Shown in pieces: positions 10,615 to 21,339 of a stretch of DNA of 64,000 bases; the stretch's first letter is position 1; each line of letters starts with the position of its first letter. The notes under the pieces are model-generated. The model saw nothing but the letters and a program-made list of their open reading frames with translations, was not told the origin of the DNA and did not search any database. The DNA is from Dendrolimus kikuchii (lineage: Eukaryota; Arthropoda; Insecta; Lepidoptera; Lasiocampidae), in contig CM034398.1 in the NCBI GenBank assembly GCA_019925095.2, positions 10,493,001 through 10,557,000 of the forward strand. Direction: 5' to 3'. The position numbers and the translations under genes were made by a program.

Positions 10615-13600
10615 TTATGCTTCAGCTGTTGCCAGAAGGTGTTTATGAACACATTCCTCCTTGTTAATGAGATGCGTTGTTTTGTTCACCAGTTGCATTA
10701 ACTTGTTCAAGTTATTTGACCATTCGTTCAGACGATCCGAAGAATCCATATTGAGACTGAAAAAGATAAAAGCCTTCTATATTGCTTTCATTGGTACAAA
10801 TTCTATTTTTCTTTATGCAGTAGTGTTTTATTCATAGGTACTTATATACAAATGTTATTTGGAAGTCATGAAACATAAAAAACTATTTTGCACCATATAT
10901 TACAAATCTTTGTCAAAGGCGGGCTTTACGGGTTTGACACAACGGTAATCTTGATATGCAGGTTTCATCACAATATTTTTTTTAAGTTTAGCACTATATA
11001 ATTGTGACGATATGTACTTTAGGTCAGAAAACTGCCACGCTTGCCGGCCGTGATTTTAACCCGCGATATTCTGAAATGCGAATTTCGGACAAGAGTGTTG
11101 ACATTTTTGCACAAATCGTGCATTTTAAAGTTAATTTATTCTTTCTTGTCACCCGTGGCAGTTGCCGATGTTCGAATAATAGTTGATAGATTTGTGATAA
11201 TATTGACAGAATTATCATCTGGTATCGGCCGCCATCCCAAGACGGCGTGGGCACGCCACCCCAATCATCATCCCTCATTCTTCTTTCAACATTCAACATC
11301 TACACACGCCACAAGCCGTGTTTACATACTGTATATCAAAATTAATATTATATATTTTTTTTTTTTTATTGGACTTGACTTTATGTTGTTGGTCCGAAGA
11401 CCTTACAACTTTACCGGGGTCTTTGGGGCGAGTGCCTTCGCGAAGCGAAGGCGCTCGAGCCCGGGGGGCAACTTGCTCGAGGGAGCTCCCTAAGGAGTTT
11501 TACCTCGGCTGGACTGTTGCCATGAATGGGGAATGAATTTAATGATGCCCACCATAGGGCGACACAAAATACTAATTGAGAACGGGCGACGGGTAATATA
11601 AAGCCCGAAGGGAAGGATCACGGCGGGCCGGGATCGGTGGTTTGCGGTGGCCTACGCTATCTTACTGCCGTTTCGCAACGTGTTATGGCTGGGAGAGAAG
11701 AAACGGCGAAAGAAACTTCCCAGCAACACGCCTAGTCTATCCTGTGGGGTGAGCTATGTCTCCTAGCGTCCCTCGCGGGGACGTGGAGAGATCTTGATTG
11801 GCGGCGTCTGAGACGCCGCCGTCTGTGTCTGTCTGTCGGTGCCTGCCAGCCTACTGTTCTAACCGTGGGCGGACTGATCCGGGCCAGCCGTTTCGTAATA
11901 ACGTCGACTCTGTCCGTCAGGACGTTACGCGGTCGTCGCACAAGAGCCTTTCGACGAGGCTTATAATCGGAATATTATATATGATAGACGATAAACATAC
12001 AATATGAATATGAGTATATGAACACAATCCAGAGTCTGCATAAACTGAACTAATTTGGATATCCAAAAACCGTGAGCTTACAGTGCTGACTGTGCAATCT
12101 ATATAGTTGCATTTTACTATACCAGTTAAAGTTAGTCTTGTGTAATCATGAACGAGATACTATAAGTACCAGTGCTCTACACTCTACTAAAAGTAATGTT
12201 TGTCTTTCATATTACCAAATATGAATAGGTCTATTAGTTCACTTGGTCAGTGTTTAGCGTACCAGTCAGTGATCAGAGAGTCTTGTGTAAACATAAACAA
12301 TGAACTATTAGGGACTGTAATTTGCTTGCTAATAAAGAACATAAACATGTTCTAATAAATAAATAGTACTGTAAAGGTAAACTAGTTCAGTGACCGAAAT
12401 GTACTAGACACAAACACATTTGGATAATAGCACCAGATTAGTTAAAATTTGTCATAAATTCCAAACATGTAATGTTAAATTGTGCCTAGAGTAAAGTAAG
12501 AGAATGAATAATGAGTTATAGGAATGTAGCAAGAGCTAAATGTGTATATAATAATATAGCCTCGAATCTAAGACGAGGTATTTTTTTCAATGTTTCCCAC
12601 TAAATCAGGTCTCTCCTGGCAAAGGCCTCCTCCAGCTCATGCCAGTGCTGCCTATCAAGGGCGGCACATCTCCAGGATGGTCCAGCAGTATACTCGAGCT
12701 CGTCCTCCCAGCTCTTGCTCTGCCTGCCCCTACTCCTTTTGTCAACTCTTGGGGACCATTGGGTCACCAGCTGGTTCCATTTAGGGTACTTGCTCCTTAG
12801 CATAAACGTGTATGTAATTACCTAAAGTGGACGACGCCGGCAGGGCGATCGATCTTGGCGCGCACGACGCTGCCGACGACCAGCTGGTTGAGAGCCTCCT
12901 CCGTCTCCGTCTCGCTCAGGCCCAGCAGCTCGCTCATGCGCTTCATCGTGATTCGAGTGTAGTACATTGACATTATGCGGATGTTCTGGGAATTGAAACG
13001 ACTGCGATATAAATATATTTAATTTAAAAAAACTTTTTATAATGCTAGAAACACACTAAGATACATATTATACACTGGAAAAATTAGAGGCACACCTCCA
13101 AAAATTAAAAAATAAAGCAATATATTTTCAATATAGTGGCTGGTTATGTATTGTTTCTTATTTCTCTCCTTTGAAAATAGAAAAAACTTGACATGCATTT
13201 TTTTTTATCGATTTGTTCATTTCCCACTGTGTACATGTATGTGATGTGCAGTTATACATACAACTACCAACTATATAATTATAATATTTTCAAACATAAA
13301 CTTAGAACATTTCTAAATTATAATTAAGACTAATCTTAATCGTAACTTACATGTTCAACAACTCTGTTCTTTAGGTCATTCCAGCGCTCCTGGCCCTTTT
13401 CATCCGATGAATCAAAGTAAGGGGTTCCCCTAAGCATCTTTTCGTAAGTTGAACACAAAGTATTCCATCTGATGATTTCTGGATTGATAAACAGTCCCAA
13501 CAATTGTCTGAAAATATTTTAAACTTGTGATAAACCTTTATTCCTTATAATCACAAATTTAAAAAATATAAAATAGGCTAAATGGTTATTGATTGGATCT

Positions 13601-16600
13601 TGATGAAATTTAGCAAACACATAGATTGTATCCTGGAAAAGGTAACTCTAAAAACATACTTCATAAGAATGAAAAAATATGTATTTTTAACCCAGAATTC
13701 CTAAATCTTCATGAAAATTCATTAATATGCAGGCTTTTAAAAAGAAACATGTTGTAATGTGTTTTATAAAATCATTCCTGAAAAAGAGACACAAAAACTT
13801 ATTAACCTAAGGTATAAAATCTAGTTTTACACTTTATATTTTAAGTTCAACGTTAAACATAATATTTAAAATTATGTTTTTGGCCAGGAAGTGTTCTTAA
13901 AAATATAATGCGTACTATCATTTCATTTTAAATCTTCATCAATTTTAATTAATATTCAAGGTTTTGAAGATGAAACAAATAAATATCCAAATTTTTTTTG
14001 GTCCTTGAAACCGGATCTGACTTTAACACTACAAATAACCTATTTTTATCACCTATTGCTACTCTAAAAAATGGTAGTTACGCTATCTAAACAAAAATAA
14101 TGAGCAACTCACTTGTAATCAGGCAGTTTATCCAAGTCTTTATCTTCGTTAAGCCTATGAGTGAGATCGGCCTGCTCGTTGTCGTAAGGTGCCAGTATTA
14201 AGAACACCACACTGCCAATGAGTGCGTCGGCGCCGGCGGCCTGCCCCAGAGCGCGAAAATGCCGGCACACCGACAAGTACTGGCCATTGTGTTGGTCCAC
14301 AGCTATCATAAGGCGATAGAACTTTTCTTTTAGTTCCTAAAATATTCAATAATGCTGATATGACATATTGCACCCTTAGAACTATAGAAACTTAATTAAA
14401 AATATCAAGTTCTTCAATTTTATACCTAATTTTTGTGTAGTAGATATTAAAATCCAATTACTCAAAATTTTGATTTAGATCTGTATAATGTTAAGGGTGC
14501 GATTATATATGTATTAACAAACACTTTACTTAAAAAACTTGGTTCCACATCCCCTGAGAACTATACTAATTTTAGAAATGAAAAATTCTCTTCAATTGGA
14601 AAGTGTCCATTAAAATATTTTTTAATCTTGTATAGGTTTGTGTTTGACCGACATTGCACCTGATGTCAGGTGGAAATACAGTCTAAGATGGATCACACTT
14701 ACCTAGAAGATACTGGTTCATGCGAGACTTGAAGACACCTAAATTGTATGTATATAAAAGTTCCACTTCTCAATGCTGCATATAATAAAAGTGGATGCAT
14801 AGAAGTGAAAGTAATAAGGTCACACTTGGATTAAACCTGTGTGTGTTGAATATTAGATTACATTGCTTTTTATGTTGGTTGAAGATTATACCTGACCATC
14901 AGTTTGGCTTCCGGAAAAGCCATTCTAAGGTGGAACAAGTACATCGAGTAGCTGACAAAATCAGAGAGGCCTTAGAAAAGAAAGAGTATTGCTCTTCAGC
15001 CTTTCTTGATGTACAACAGGCTTTTGACAAAGTGTGGCATAAAGGACTGTTATCTAAATTAAAAATGTATTTACCCCATAGTTACCATCTGCTCATGCAT
15101 TCATATCTATCGGATAGACTATTCCAAGTTCAAGAATCAGAAGAAAGCTCAGAACTACATAAGATCCAAGCAGGAGTACCCCAGGGTTCAGTTTTGGGTC
15201 CAGTGCTCTATACTATATACACTGTAGACCTACCAGAGGTTGCTGGAGTAATGACAGCTACATTTGCTGACGATACTGCACTACTAGCCACTAGCAAGGA
15301 TCTTAACTCTGCATCTGAACAGCTACAAAAAGGACTAGACGAAATATGGCGTTGGCTTAACAAATGGAAAATAAGGGCGAGTCCATCGAAATCTCTACAC
15401 ATAACATTCACATTGAGGAAAGGAGACTGTCCTCCTATACATCTTGGAGAGAATATTTTACCACATAGTGACAGAGTTAAATATCTGGGAATGAATCTTG
15501 ACCGCAGATTAACTTGGAAGTATCATGCTCAAACCAAGAGGGACGAGATGAATCTAAAGCACAAGACTATGTTGTGGTTACTTGGACGTAATAGTAAGTT
15601 GTCTATAGACAACAAGCTGCTTATATATAATATGGTACTAAAGCCAATATGGACATATGGGATTCAAATCTGGGGTAGTGCAAGCAACTCTAACATTTCT
15701 ATGATCCAAAGACTGCAAAATGTCATACTACGCACTATCTCAGGTGTACCCTGGTATATAAGAAACAGCGAGATTCATGAACATCTCGGAGTAAAAACAA
15801 CAAAAGAAGAAATTCGAGAACTTGCTAAGAGCTACCAATGTCGGGTTAAAGTCGGGTTGCGACTGATTGTGGATATTTAAAAAAAAATAAAAAAAATATA
15901 TATATATATATATATATTAATTGGGGACAATATATATAATATATATATATAAAATATATATATATTAATATATATATATAATAATTATATATTTTTTAAT
16001 ATATATATATTAAAAAATATATAATTATTTTAGTCTACCTTAATTTTTTATATTGTTAAAAAATAATGTGAATTAATGTAGGGTGTCAATGTCAAAATAT
16101 GATGTCACTTCTATAACAAGCTACACAGCTAAATAAGTGTTATGCAAGTGAAAATGGAGTTTAATTAATAAAAGGACTTAATATTGATATACAATAAAAA
16201 GTAATATATTATATACCAGTACAGTAAGTTCACAAATTTATAAAAAACAAACCTGAGTATTGTCCTCTTCAAAGAATTTAGTATTAATCTTCTTAGATAT
16301 TATTTGTGTGCGAATATAATCCTTGATGGCCAAACACAACCTCATTTGCTCTAAAATTAGCTCAACCTTCTCCCTTTTGTCCATTGAACCATATGTCTCA
16401 ACCTGTAGTTCTTGTATTATTTTTGCTGCTTCAGAAACATTGCCTTCCTCTTCTCTTATTTTAGCTAAGATGTGAGTGAGTCTGGCTCGCTCCACTTCTA
16501 CATATATTTTCCCTTCAGTTATGGTCCTCAGTGTTTCAATTAGTTTAATCTTAGTTTCCTTGTCTGGTGTTTTATCTACATAAGTGTAACATTCTTGAAC

Positions 16601-17971
16601 CATTTTTACAACTGCTTGCTTTAGCTGAGATCTAAAAAGATATAAATGTATAATTAAATCAGACAATGAAATTAAAATTATATTTCCACAGTCCACAGTT
16701 TTATGAGCAATATTTTTTTTTATAATTAAAATAAAAATGCTTATTATTATTACTATATTATATGTCTTTGTAGACCACGGGCCATAAAAATGTCCCGGAC
16801 TTTTCGAGGGCTTGCGTGGGGCCATGGGAAGGCCAACACGTAGAGGCCCTTTGACAAATTTAATGTAAATGTGACACGACACTGACCGGCGATTATCCCT
16901 GTCTACACCATATAACAATGCACCCAAGGACAAGCCCCGGCCAGTGTAGGACTATTGTGGGAAATGAAGACAAAAAGTACCGGGCTATTGGGGTGAACTG
17001 CTAGTGGTACTAGAGGTCTGGGAATATGGGGACTATGGCGTCTGCGCGTCGAAATGTTCGGAGAACATGGAAAAATGGGCAGACGGTGATTCGCCACTCC
17101 CTACATGGGCCCCAAAAAATGCCGTAGAAGGCAGGGGCAACATGGGTGTGAGTGGCTAAGGGGTGTAGAGAGGTGGGCTGCAGGTTCACTAGAGCTACTT
17201 CTGACGTAATGTCATTTATCACTTCCACCCCTGGAGCTTGAGTCTCAGCTCTAGCGACCTCCACTCCGTGCCAGCTGGCTAAGGCAAGTACGGAGGTGGG
17301 GCCCTTGTCTTGACCCCCGGAGTACAGGTACGAGGTGTCGCTACTCACCTAAGGCTTCGCCACAAAGCCCCCATGCGGGTTATTACTATTATTATTGTGA
17401 TGTATAAATATGATTCAAATGTATATACCTCCTTTTAGAAAGCAGCACAATGTGGTCATTTAATGCTGACCAGTTTTTAGCTTCAAAACATATCTGCACT
17501 ATTGTTACTAGGATCCTTGCTGTTGAAGCCATGTCAGCCCCCTAGAAAGAAAAACAACAGAAGCATATAGAAGTATCTCCAATTATATGAAAAAACATGT
17601 TACTAACATTAGTACTAGTTTGAGAGTAATAATACTCACAGTTCTTGTTTGTTTTTCAAGTGCCAGCAGTTGGTCAATAGCTTCTTGCACTTTTCCTTTA
17701 ACAGCCCATGATTTCCATATAGGTATTTTTTCATCACAGGTTGCGCTGTAGTCGACCTGAAACCGAGTAATGCAATCTGGTGACCCGTGTCCTTTGTCCA
17801 AATTTTCTGAACCCAGCTTTGAGTTTTGTACAGAAACTGGCGATATATATGAAAATTACATTCAATATTACTGATTTAGACATAGAAAAATGAAACTCAA
17901 CATGCACTTACTTCCATTTTAATAATTTTGCCACTGGCGTCGAGACCGCCGATATCTCCATTAGTCGACAT
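10615..17971 (-). CDS. Rpn5: 26S proteasome non-ATPase regulatory subunit 12 (Rpn5/PSMD12)
   Basis: Eight exons join in phase: 17971-17912, 17756-17640, 17541-17429, 16631-16253, 14336-14113, 13507-13351, 12985-12822 and 10756-10615, giving 451 aa (human protein 456 aa). Rpn5 is a scaffold subunit of the 19S lid, helping to position the Rpn11 deubiquitinase. Family landmarks: [18 protein letters not shown] at the N-terminus, [20 protein letters not shown] and [16 protein letters not shown] in the helical-repeat region, [19 protein letters not shown], then the C-terminal PCI winged-helix region with [20 protein letters not shown] (about residues 348-367), and the tail [13 protein letters not shown]. 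All splice phases match and no frame is broken, so this is a functional gene. Its introns hold a Jockey-type element (opposite strand), a MITE and GC-rich repeat blocks. The nearest poly(A)-like signals downstream are ATTAAA variants, not AATAAA. Confidence 0.97.
11380..11960. other. GC-rich island in Rpn5 intron 7, unidentified repeat
   Basis: An abrupt GC-rich block with a hairpin at 11430-11456 (GCCTTCGC..GCGAAGGC) and phrases such as GGGCGACGGGTAATATAAAG. It resembles the 5' region of a retroelement but encodes nothing recognisable. The AT-rich 11961-12589 next to it shows nothing. Confidence 0.35.
12590..12803 (-). mobile_element. C-terminal scrap of a non-LTR retrotransposon ORF
   Basis: The minus-strand frame 12803-12600 reads [20 protein letters not shown], then [11 protein letters not shown], the usual end of a non-LTR reverse transcriptase ORF. 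It lies 18 bp beyond the donor of Rpn5 exon 7. Confidence 0.7.
14370..14500 (+). mobile_element. Short MITE family E (GCACCCTTA termini), copy 1
   Basis: Inverted termini GCACCCTTA..TAAGGGTGC. The body (ATATCAAGTTCTTCAATTTT, CCAATTACTCAAAATTTTGA) recurs in reverse at 26764-26872. It ends 33 bp from the acceptor of Rpn5 exon 5. Confidence 0.75.
14795..15880 (+). mobile_element. 5'-truncated Jockey-type non-LTR retrotransposon with open RT frame
   Basis: One open frame of 361 codons in the Rpn5 intron between exons 4 and 5, opposite to the gene. RT motifs in order: [58 protein letters not shown] (15263-15274), [19 protein letters not shown], then the typical C-terminus around [14 protein letters not shown] and [18 protein letters not shown]. 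The endonuclease part is missing. An AT-rich tail follows. The open frame suggests a young insertion. Confidence 0.9.
15895..16026. repeat. AT microsatellite
   Basis: Interrupted (TA)n tracts immediately after the Jockey-type element, likely grown from its tail. Confidence 0.9.
16745..17400 (-). repeat. GC-rich repeat in Rpn5 intron 3
   Basis: GC-rich DNA with a minus-strand open frame at 17348-17010. It is flanked at its left by (ATT)n-like tails, as left by non-LTR insertions. The reading frame has no domain I recognise. Most likely 3'UTR or a non-autonomous derivative of a retroelement. Confidence 0.45.
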
Positions 17972-18120
17972 TTTAGTGAACTGAAAACATATTGTTTTAG
18001 TAATAAAATTGTTATATTACAGAATTATACAATAAGACGACAACTTACTTTTAAATTAAGTTATAATTTAGAATAACAACAATAGGTCTTGAATACACTC
18101 TATAATGCAAACTCACTCAC
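17972..18120 (-). promoter_or_regulatory. Rpn5 5' leader with probable 5'UTR intron
   Basis: Nine bases upstream of the Rpn5 ATG lies a good acceptor (ATGTTTTCAG, ending at 17981), so the leader is probably spliced. A matching donor, AAAA|GTAAGTTG, lies at 18048-18043. This implies a non-coding first exon that ends at 18049 and starts at an unknown point near 18100. The promoter would lie beyond it. No TATA box was assigned. Confidence 0.5.
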
Positions 18121-18249
18121 GAAGTGACAAATGACAAATGATGATAACTGATTAGGGTTTCCAGATTGAATTTACGAAATTGCCCATATGGGCCAAAGAA
18201 ACTCCCAAAATGATACTGTTTCAGAAACTTCCCATAATATAATTGGATG

Positions 18250-18960
18250 AAAAATTAGGGCAAGTGCGTGTCGGACCATGCACGTTCAAGAATTTCTGGC
18301 TGCAACTAAGACATCTGGTACACGAATTTTAAGTAGTGGGTGGGCGGAGTGGGTTAGAGGGAGGTATACTTACTCTCTATGCAACTCCCATAGATCATAA
18401 TCTGGAGTTGAAATTTTAATATTTGATAAACATAACCTCATCTACTTTTTTACTAATATTATTGTGACAGGTGGGGAAAGGTCGCGAACAGTGACAAAAA
18501 CGGTGATATAAGTTAGGTTAGCTTCAGACCAAAGCGCACAAGCGGAGTGAGCGAAACGAGCGTACCGCGGCAGCAGCCAGCGGGTACCAGAACCGATTGT
18601 AATTATTTATTATTTATTTTATAAACATAGCCGCCATTTTGAATATTTTCATGGTTACTTTTGTAGTGTACGTGAATGTGTTCTGTTGCATTTTTTCTTC
18701 ATTTTTGATGACTTACGCTGTTTTTTGCTTCTCTTTTCTTGATTATTGCCTTTCTTTTGAACTTTGAAAGGATTGTTCAACTTTGGACCTATTATATAAG
18801 TGCAATATTAGTGAAACAACAAGTAAAGTTATGTTTATTTAAAAAATAATATTTTAAGATCTCCGGACCCCCACTCCATCACCCCACTACTTAAAATTCA
18901 TGTATCAAACATCTATAGATTTACCAAATTTCTTAGTCTTAGAGACTTCAAAAAATGGAA
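18250..18960. repeat. Repeat with inverted ends upstream of Rpn5
   Basis: AATTTTAAGTAGTGGG at about 18325-18345 is inverted at about 18880-18895 (CCCACTACTTAAAATTC), with similar flanking words (ACATCTGGTACACG and TGTATCAAACATCT). About 0.6-0.7 kb lies between. Possibly a non-autonomous DNA element. 18961-19324 shows nothing. Confidence 0.4.
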
Positions 18961-19324
18961 AAGGTTCTCATTTCACGGTGTAAATATTTTTTTATAATTT
19001 GATTACAAGACCCAAAAATTCTGTATTAAATGACGGTGACATATTATTCAAAAAGAGATCATGATTTCATAAGTTTACCGTTTTGTTAAAATAACGATGT
19101 AACATTAAAAGAACCTACTTAGGTGATGCTGCTTTTACTATTTTCAATATTCCTTCATTTTATTTTTTATTTTTTTATGACTGTCATGAGCGTAATTAAA
19201 TTAATTATATCCCCAAAGACTTTATATTTTTCTTATACACGGTACATCATTAATTTATTTTGATTAAAAAAATTATAACCACTTAACAGATTATTTAAAT
19301 TTTAAATAACGATAAATCACCAAT

Positions 19325-19440
19325 ACATACACATACATACATAACTTCACGCTAGTTCCCTTGCAGGGTAGGCACGAACAACAGAGCGCCATTTAGGCAT
19401 ATTCTTACACACCTCACTTGCTTCTTAAATCACCAATCAC
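19325..19440 (-). mobile_element. 3' tail fragment of a non-LTR element
   Basis: CATACATACAT followed by ACTTCACGCTAGTTCCCTTG and GTAGGCACGAACAACAGAGC. This is the same 3' end as the element at 46551-48900 and a piece at 40575-40670. Confidence 0.75.
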
Positions 19441-19853
19441 GTAATAAAACAGATGTAAAAGAGAGAGATTCCAGAGTGCATTTGGCATGGCTTAACTCGA
19501 ATCAAATTGAACTCGTCAATATTATTTCAATTGATTACGCATCATTCGAGTCACTAAAACTGGGCTTGAGCCAACACTTTTCAATAATAAAATCAACAGG
19601 ATAGATAACAAATACACCATAAATAACAACAGGGTCACCCGATTGGGATTTTAGTACCCGTTTTGGGGTTTATTTTGAAACTGGGCAACTTTTGAGGGTG
19701 GGGTCAAGAATTTCTTAGATATTTTTGGGGTTAAAATACCCCGCTAGGGAATTGGGGCGGCATTTTATCCCCTAGCCTTAATCAAAATGTCATAAAATAT
19801 TCGACCTAGCATGTAATTGCTAATCAAACTTAAATCCTGAAAATAAAGTAATC

Positions 19854-21085
19854 AGCGTTGCCAATTTATCGGATTCCCGTCATATCCAGCGGATTTGGGT
19901 ACGTTGAGAACGGGAAAAACTCTTTCTAACGGCTGACGGGATATTTAACGGAAATAAAAGCTACATATTTTCATCAAAAAATGTCAATTGCATTTTTCAA
20001 ATGGTACTGTAAGTACATATTATGAACGTATTATTTTATATGATGACAATAAGGTCGATCTAGGACTTCTTTTGTAGTCCATAAACAAACTCTCCAATGT
20101 TTATGAGCGGGACTTACCTCTGCTAAGTAATCAGAAACCAATGTTTATATATAATGTAAACATTAGATACTGTTAACTACACTCAAAGCTGATGAATGCT
20201 AAATGAAAGAGTTTGTGTTGATTGTAAAGTTTAGCTCCCCTGTTGATACATTTGAATTATTCAAATGATCTAATATCATTAATAAAAACTCAGTGGAATG
20301 GGAAAATGTGAATAATACTGTCGAATTTTGGTCAGAGGTGAAAGAATACAAGATGCGACTGGCAATAACCCTTTCAAAGAGTTATGCGATTTTGCTTTTT
20401 CAGTTTTGATTTTGCCATATTCAAATGCTGAACTGGAAAGAGTTTTCAGTGTTATGAATGGAGTGAAATCAAAACTAAAAAACAAAATGAAGGAAAACAT
20501 GGTTAATGCCATTTTGAATATACGCTCAGGGCTTAAACGTAATGGTAAAAACTGTTTGTTACTCGTATGTTTTGCCTGATGCTGTAATTAGCACGGTTAG
20601 AACATTGCCAAGCTATGGTCAGCCATCGACTTCTGCCACTTCTGCAGTGGCAGCAGAGCATGATGCTGAAAGTGACGACGATATTATAGATTTTTAATTT
20701 TTACGAAAATCACGGCTAATTAAATAGGTTTATATTTTAATATAGAAAAAGTAGAGTAAAAATAGTTAAGATAGTAAAAATAGTTGTATCTTGTAAGTGC
20801 GTTTGGTATTTTTAATTTAAATTATAAAGAGTCTGTAAGTATATTTATTTATTTATTTGTAGCCTCTTATCAGAAAACATTAAAGATTGTGGTATATGTA
20901 AATTTAATTATTTTTTATTTTTGTTTTCTGTGTGCCCTTTGGAAAAGGCCTCCTCCAATTATTATATGTAAATATATACTTTTAGAAAATGAACGGCTAT
21001 TATTGGAAATAAAAAACAATTACGGATTTTTGACGGCAATACACAACTAACTTGGCGAATTAAAAAAAGCTTGTTGGCGACACTG
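19854..21085 (+). mobile_element. hAT transposon, internally deleted, with 8-bp target duplication
   Basis: The left terminus CAGCGTTGCCAA and right terminus TTGGCGACACTG are imperfect inverted repeats of hAT type, starting with CAG. Both are flanked by the identical octamer AAAGTAAT (19846-19853 and 21086-21093), the 8-bp duplication expected for hAT. Inside, about 20300-20696 encodes the hAT C-terminal dimerisation region (PFKELCDFAFSVLILPYSNA, then ELERVFSVMNGVKSKLKNKM) and an acidic tail ending in DDDIIDF. Two frameshifts (near 20343 and 20565) and the missing N-terminal and catalytic part make it inactive. It lies between divergent Rpn5 and MARF1. Confidence 0.93.
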
Positions 21086-21339
21086 AAAGTAATCAATTAT
21101 AATAATTGACAAAATATGGCGTAGTAGCAAAGCTGATTTAATTTTACATTTTGTATGGCATTATTTTGTTTGACTCAAGCCTATTCGGGTTTCAGTATTA
21201 TATAAGAAGCTTTTCCGACGAATTTGCTTATGAATAAGAATGTTTTAAGTGTTGTGATATTTAATCGGTTGCTATCATTTTCCTTTGTTGTGTTCCAACA
21301 TATGTTGGTTTACTTTTGTATTCATCATAGTCTTCACAA

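Noticed and set aside
17010..17348. 112-codon minus-strand frame in Rpn5 intron 3
   Set aside because: In-phase joining of exons 3 and 4 skips it completely, and its composition fits a repeat; no homology recognised.
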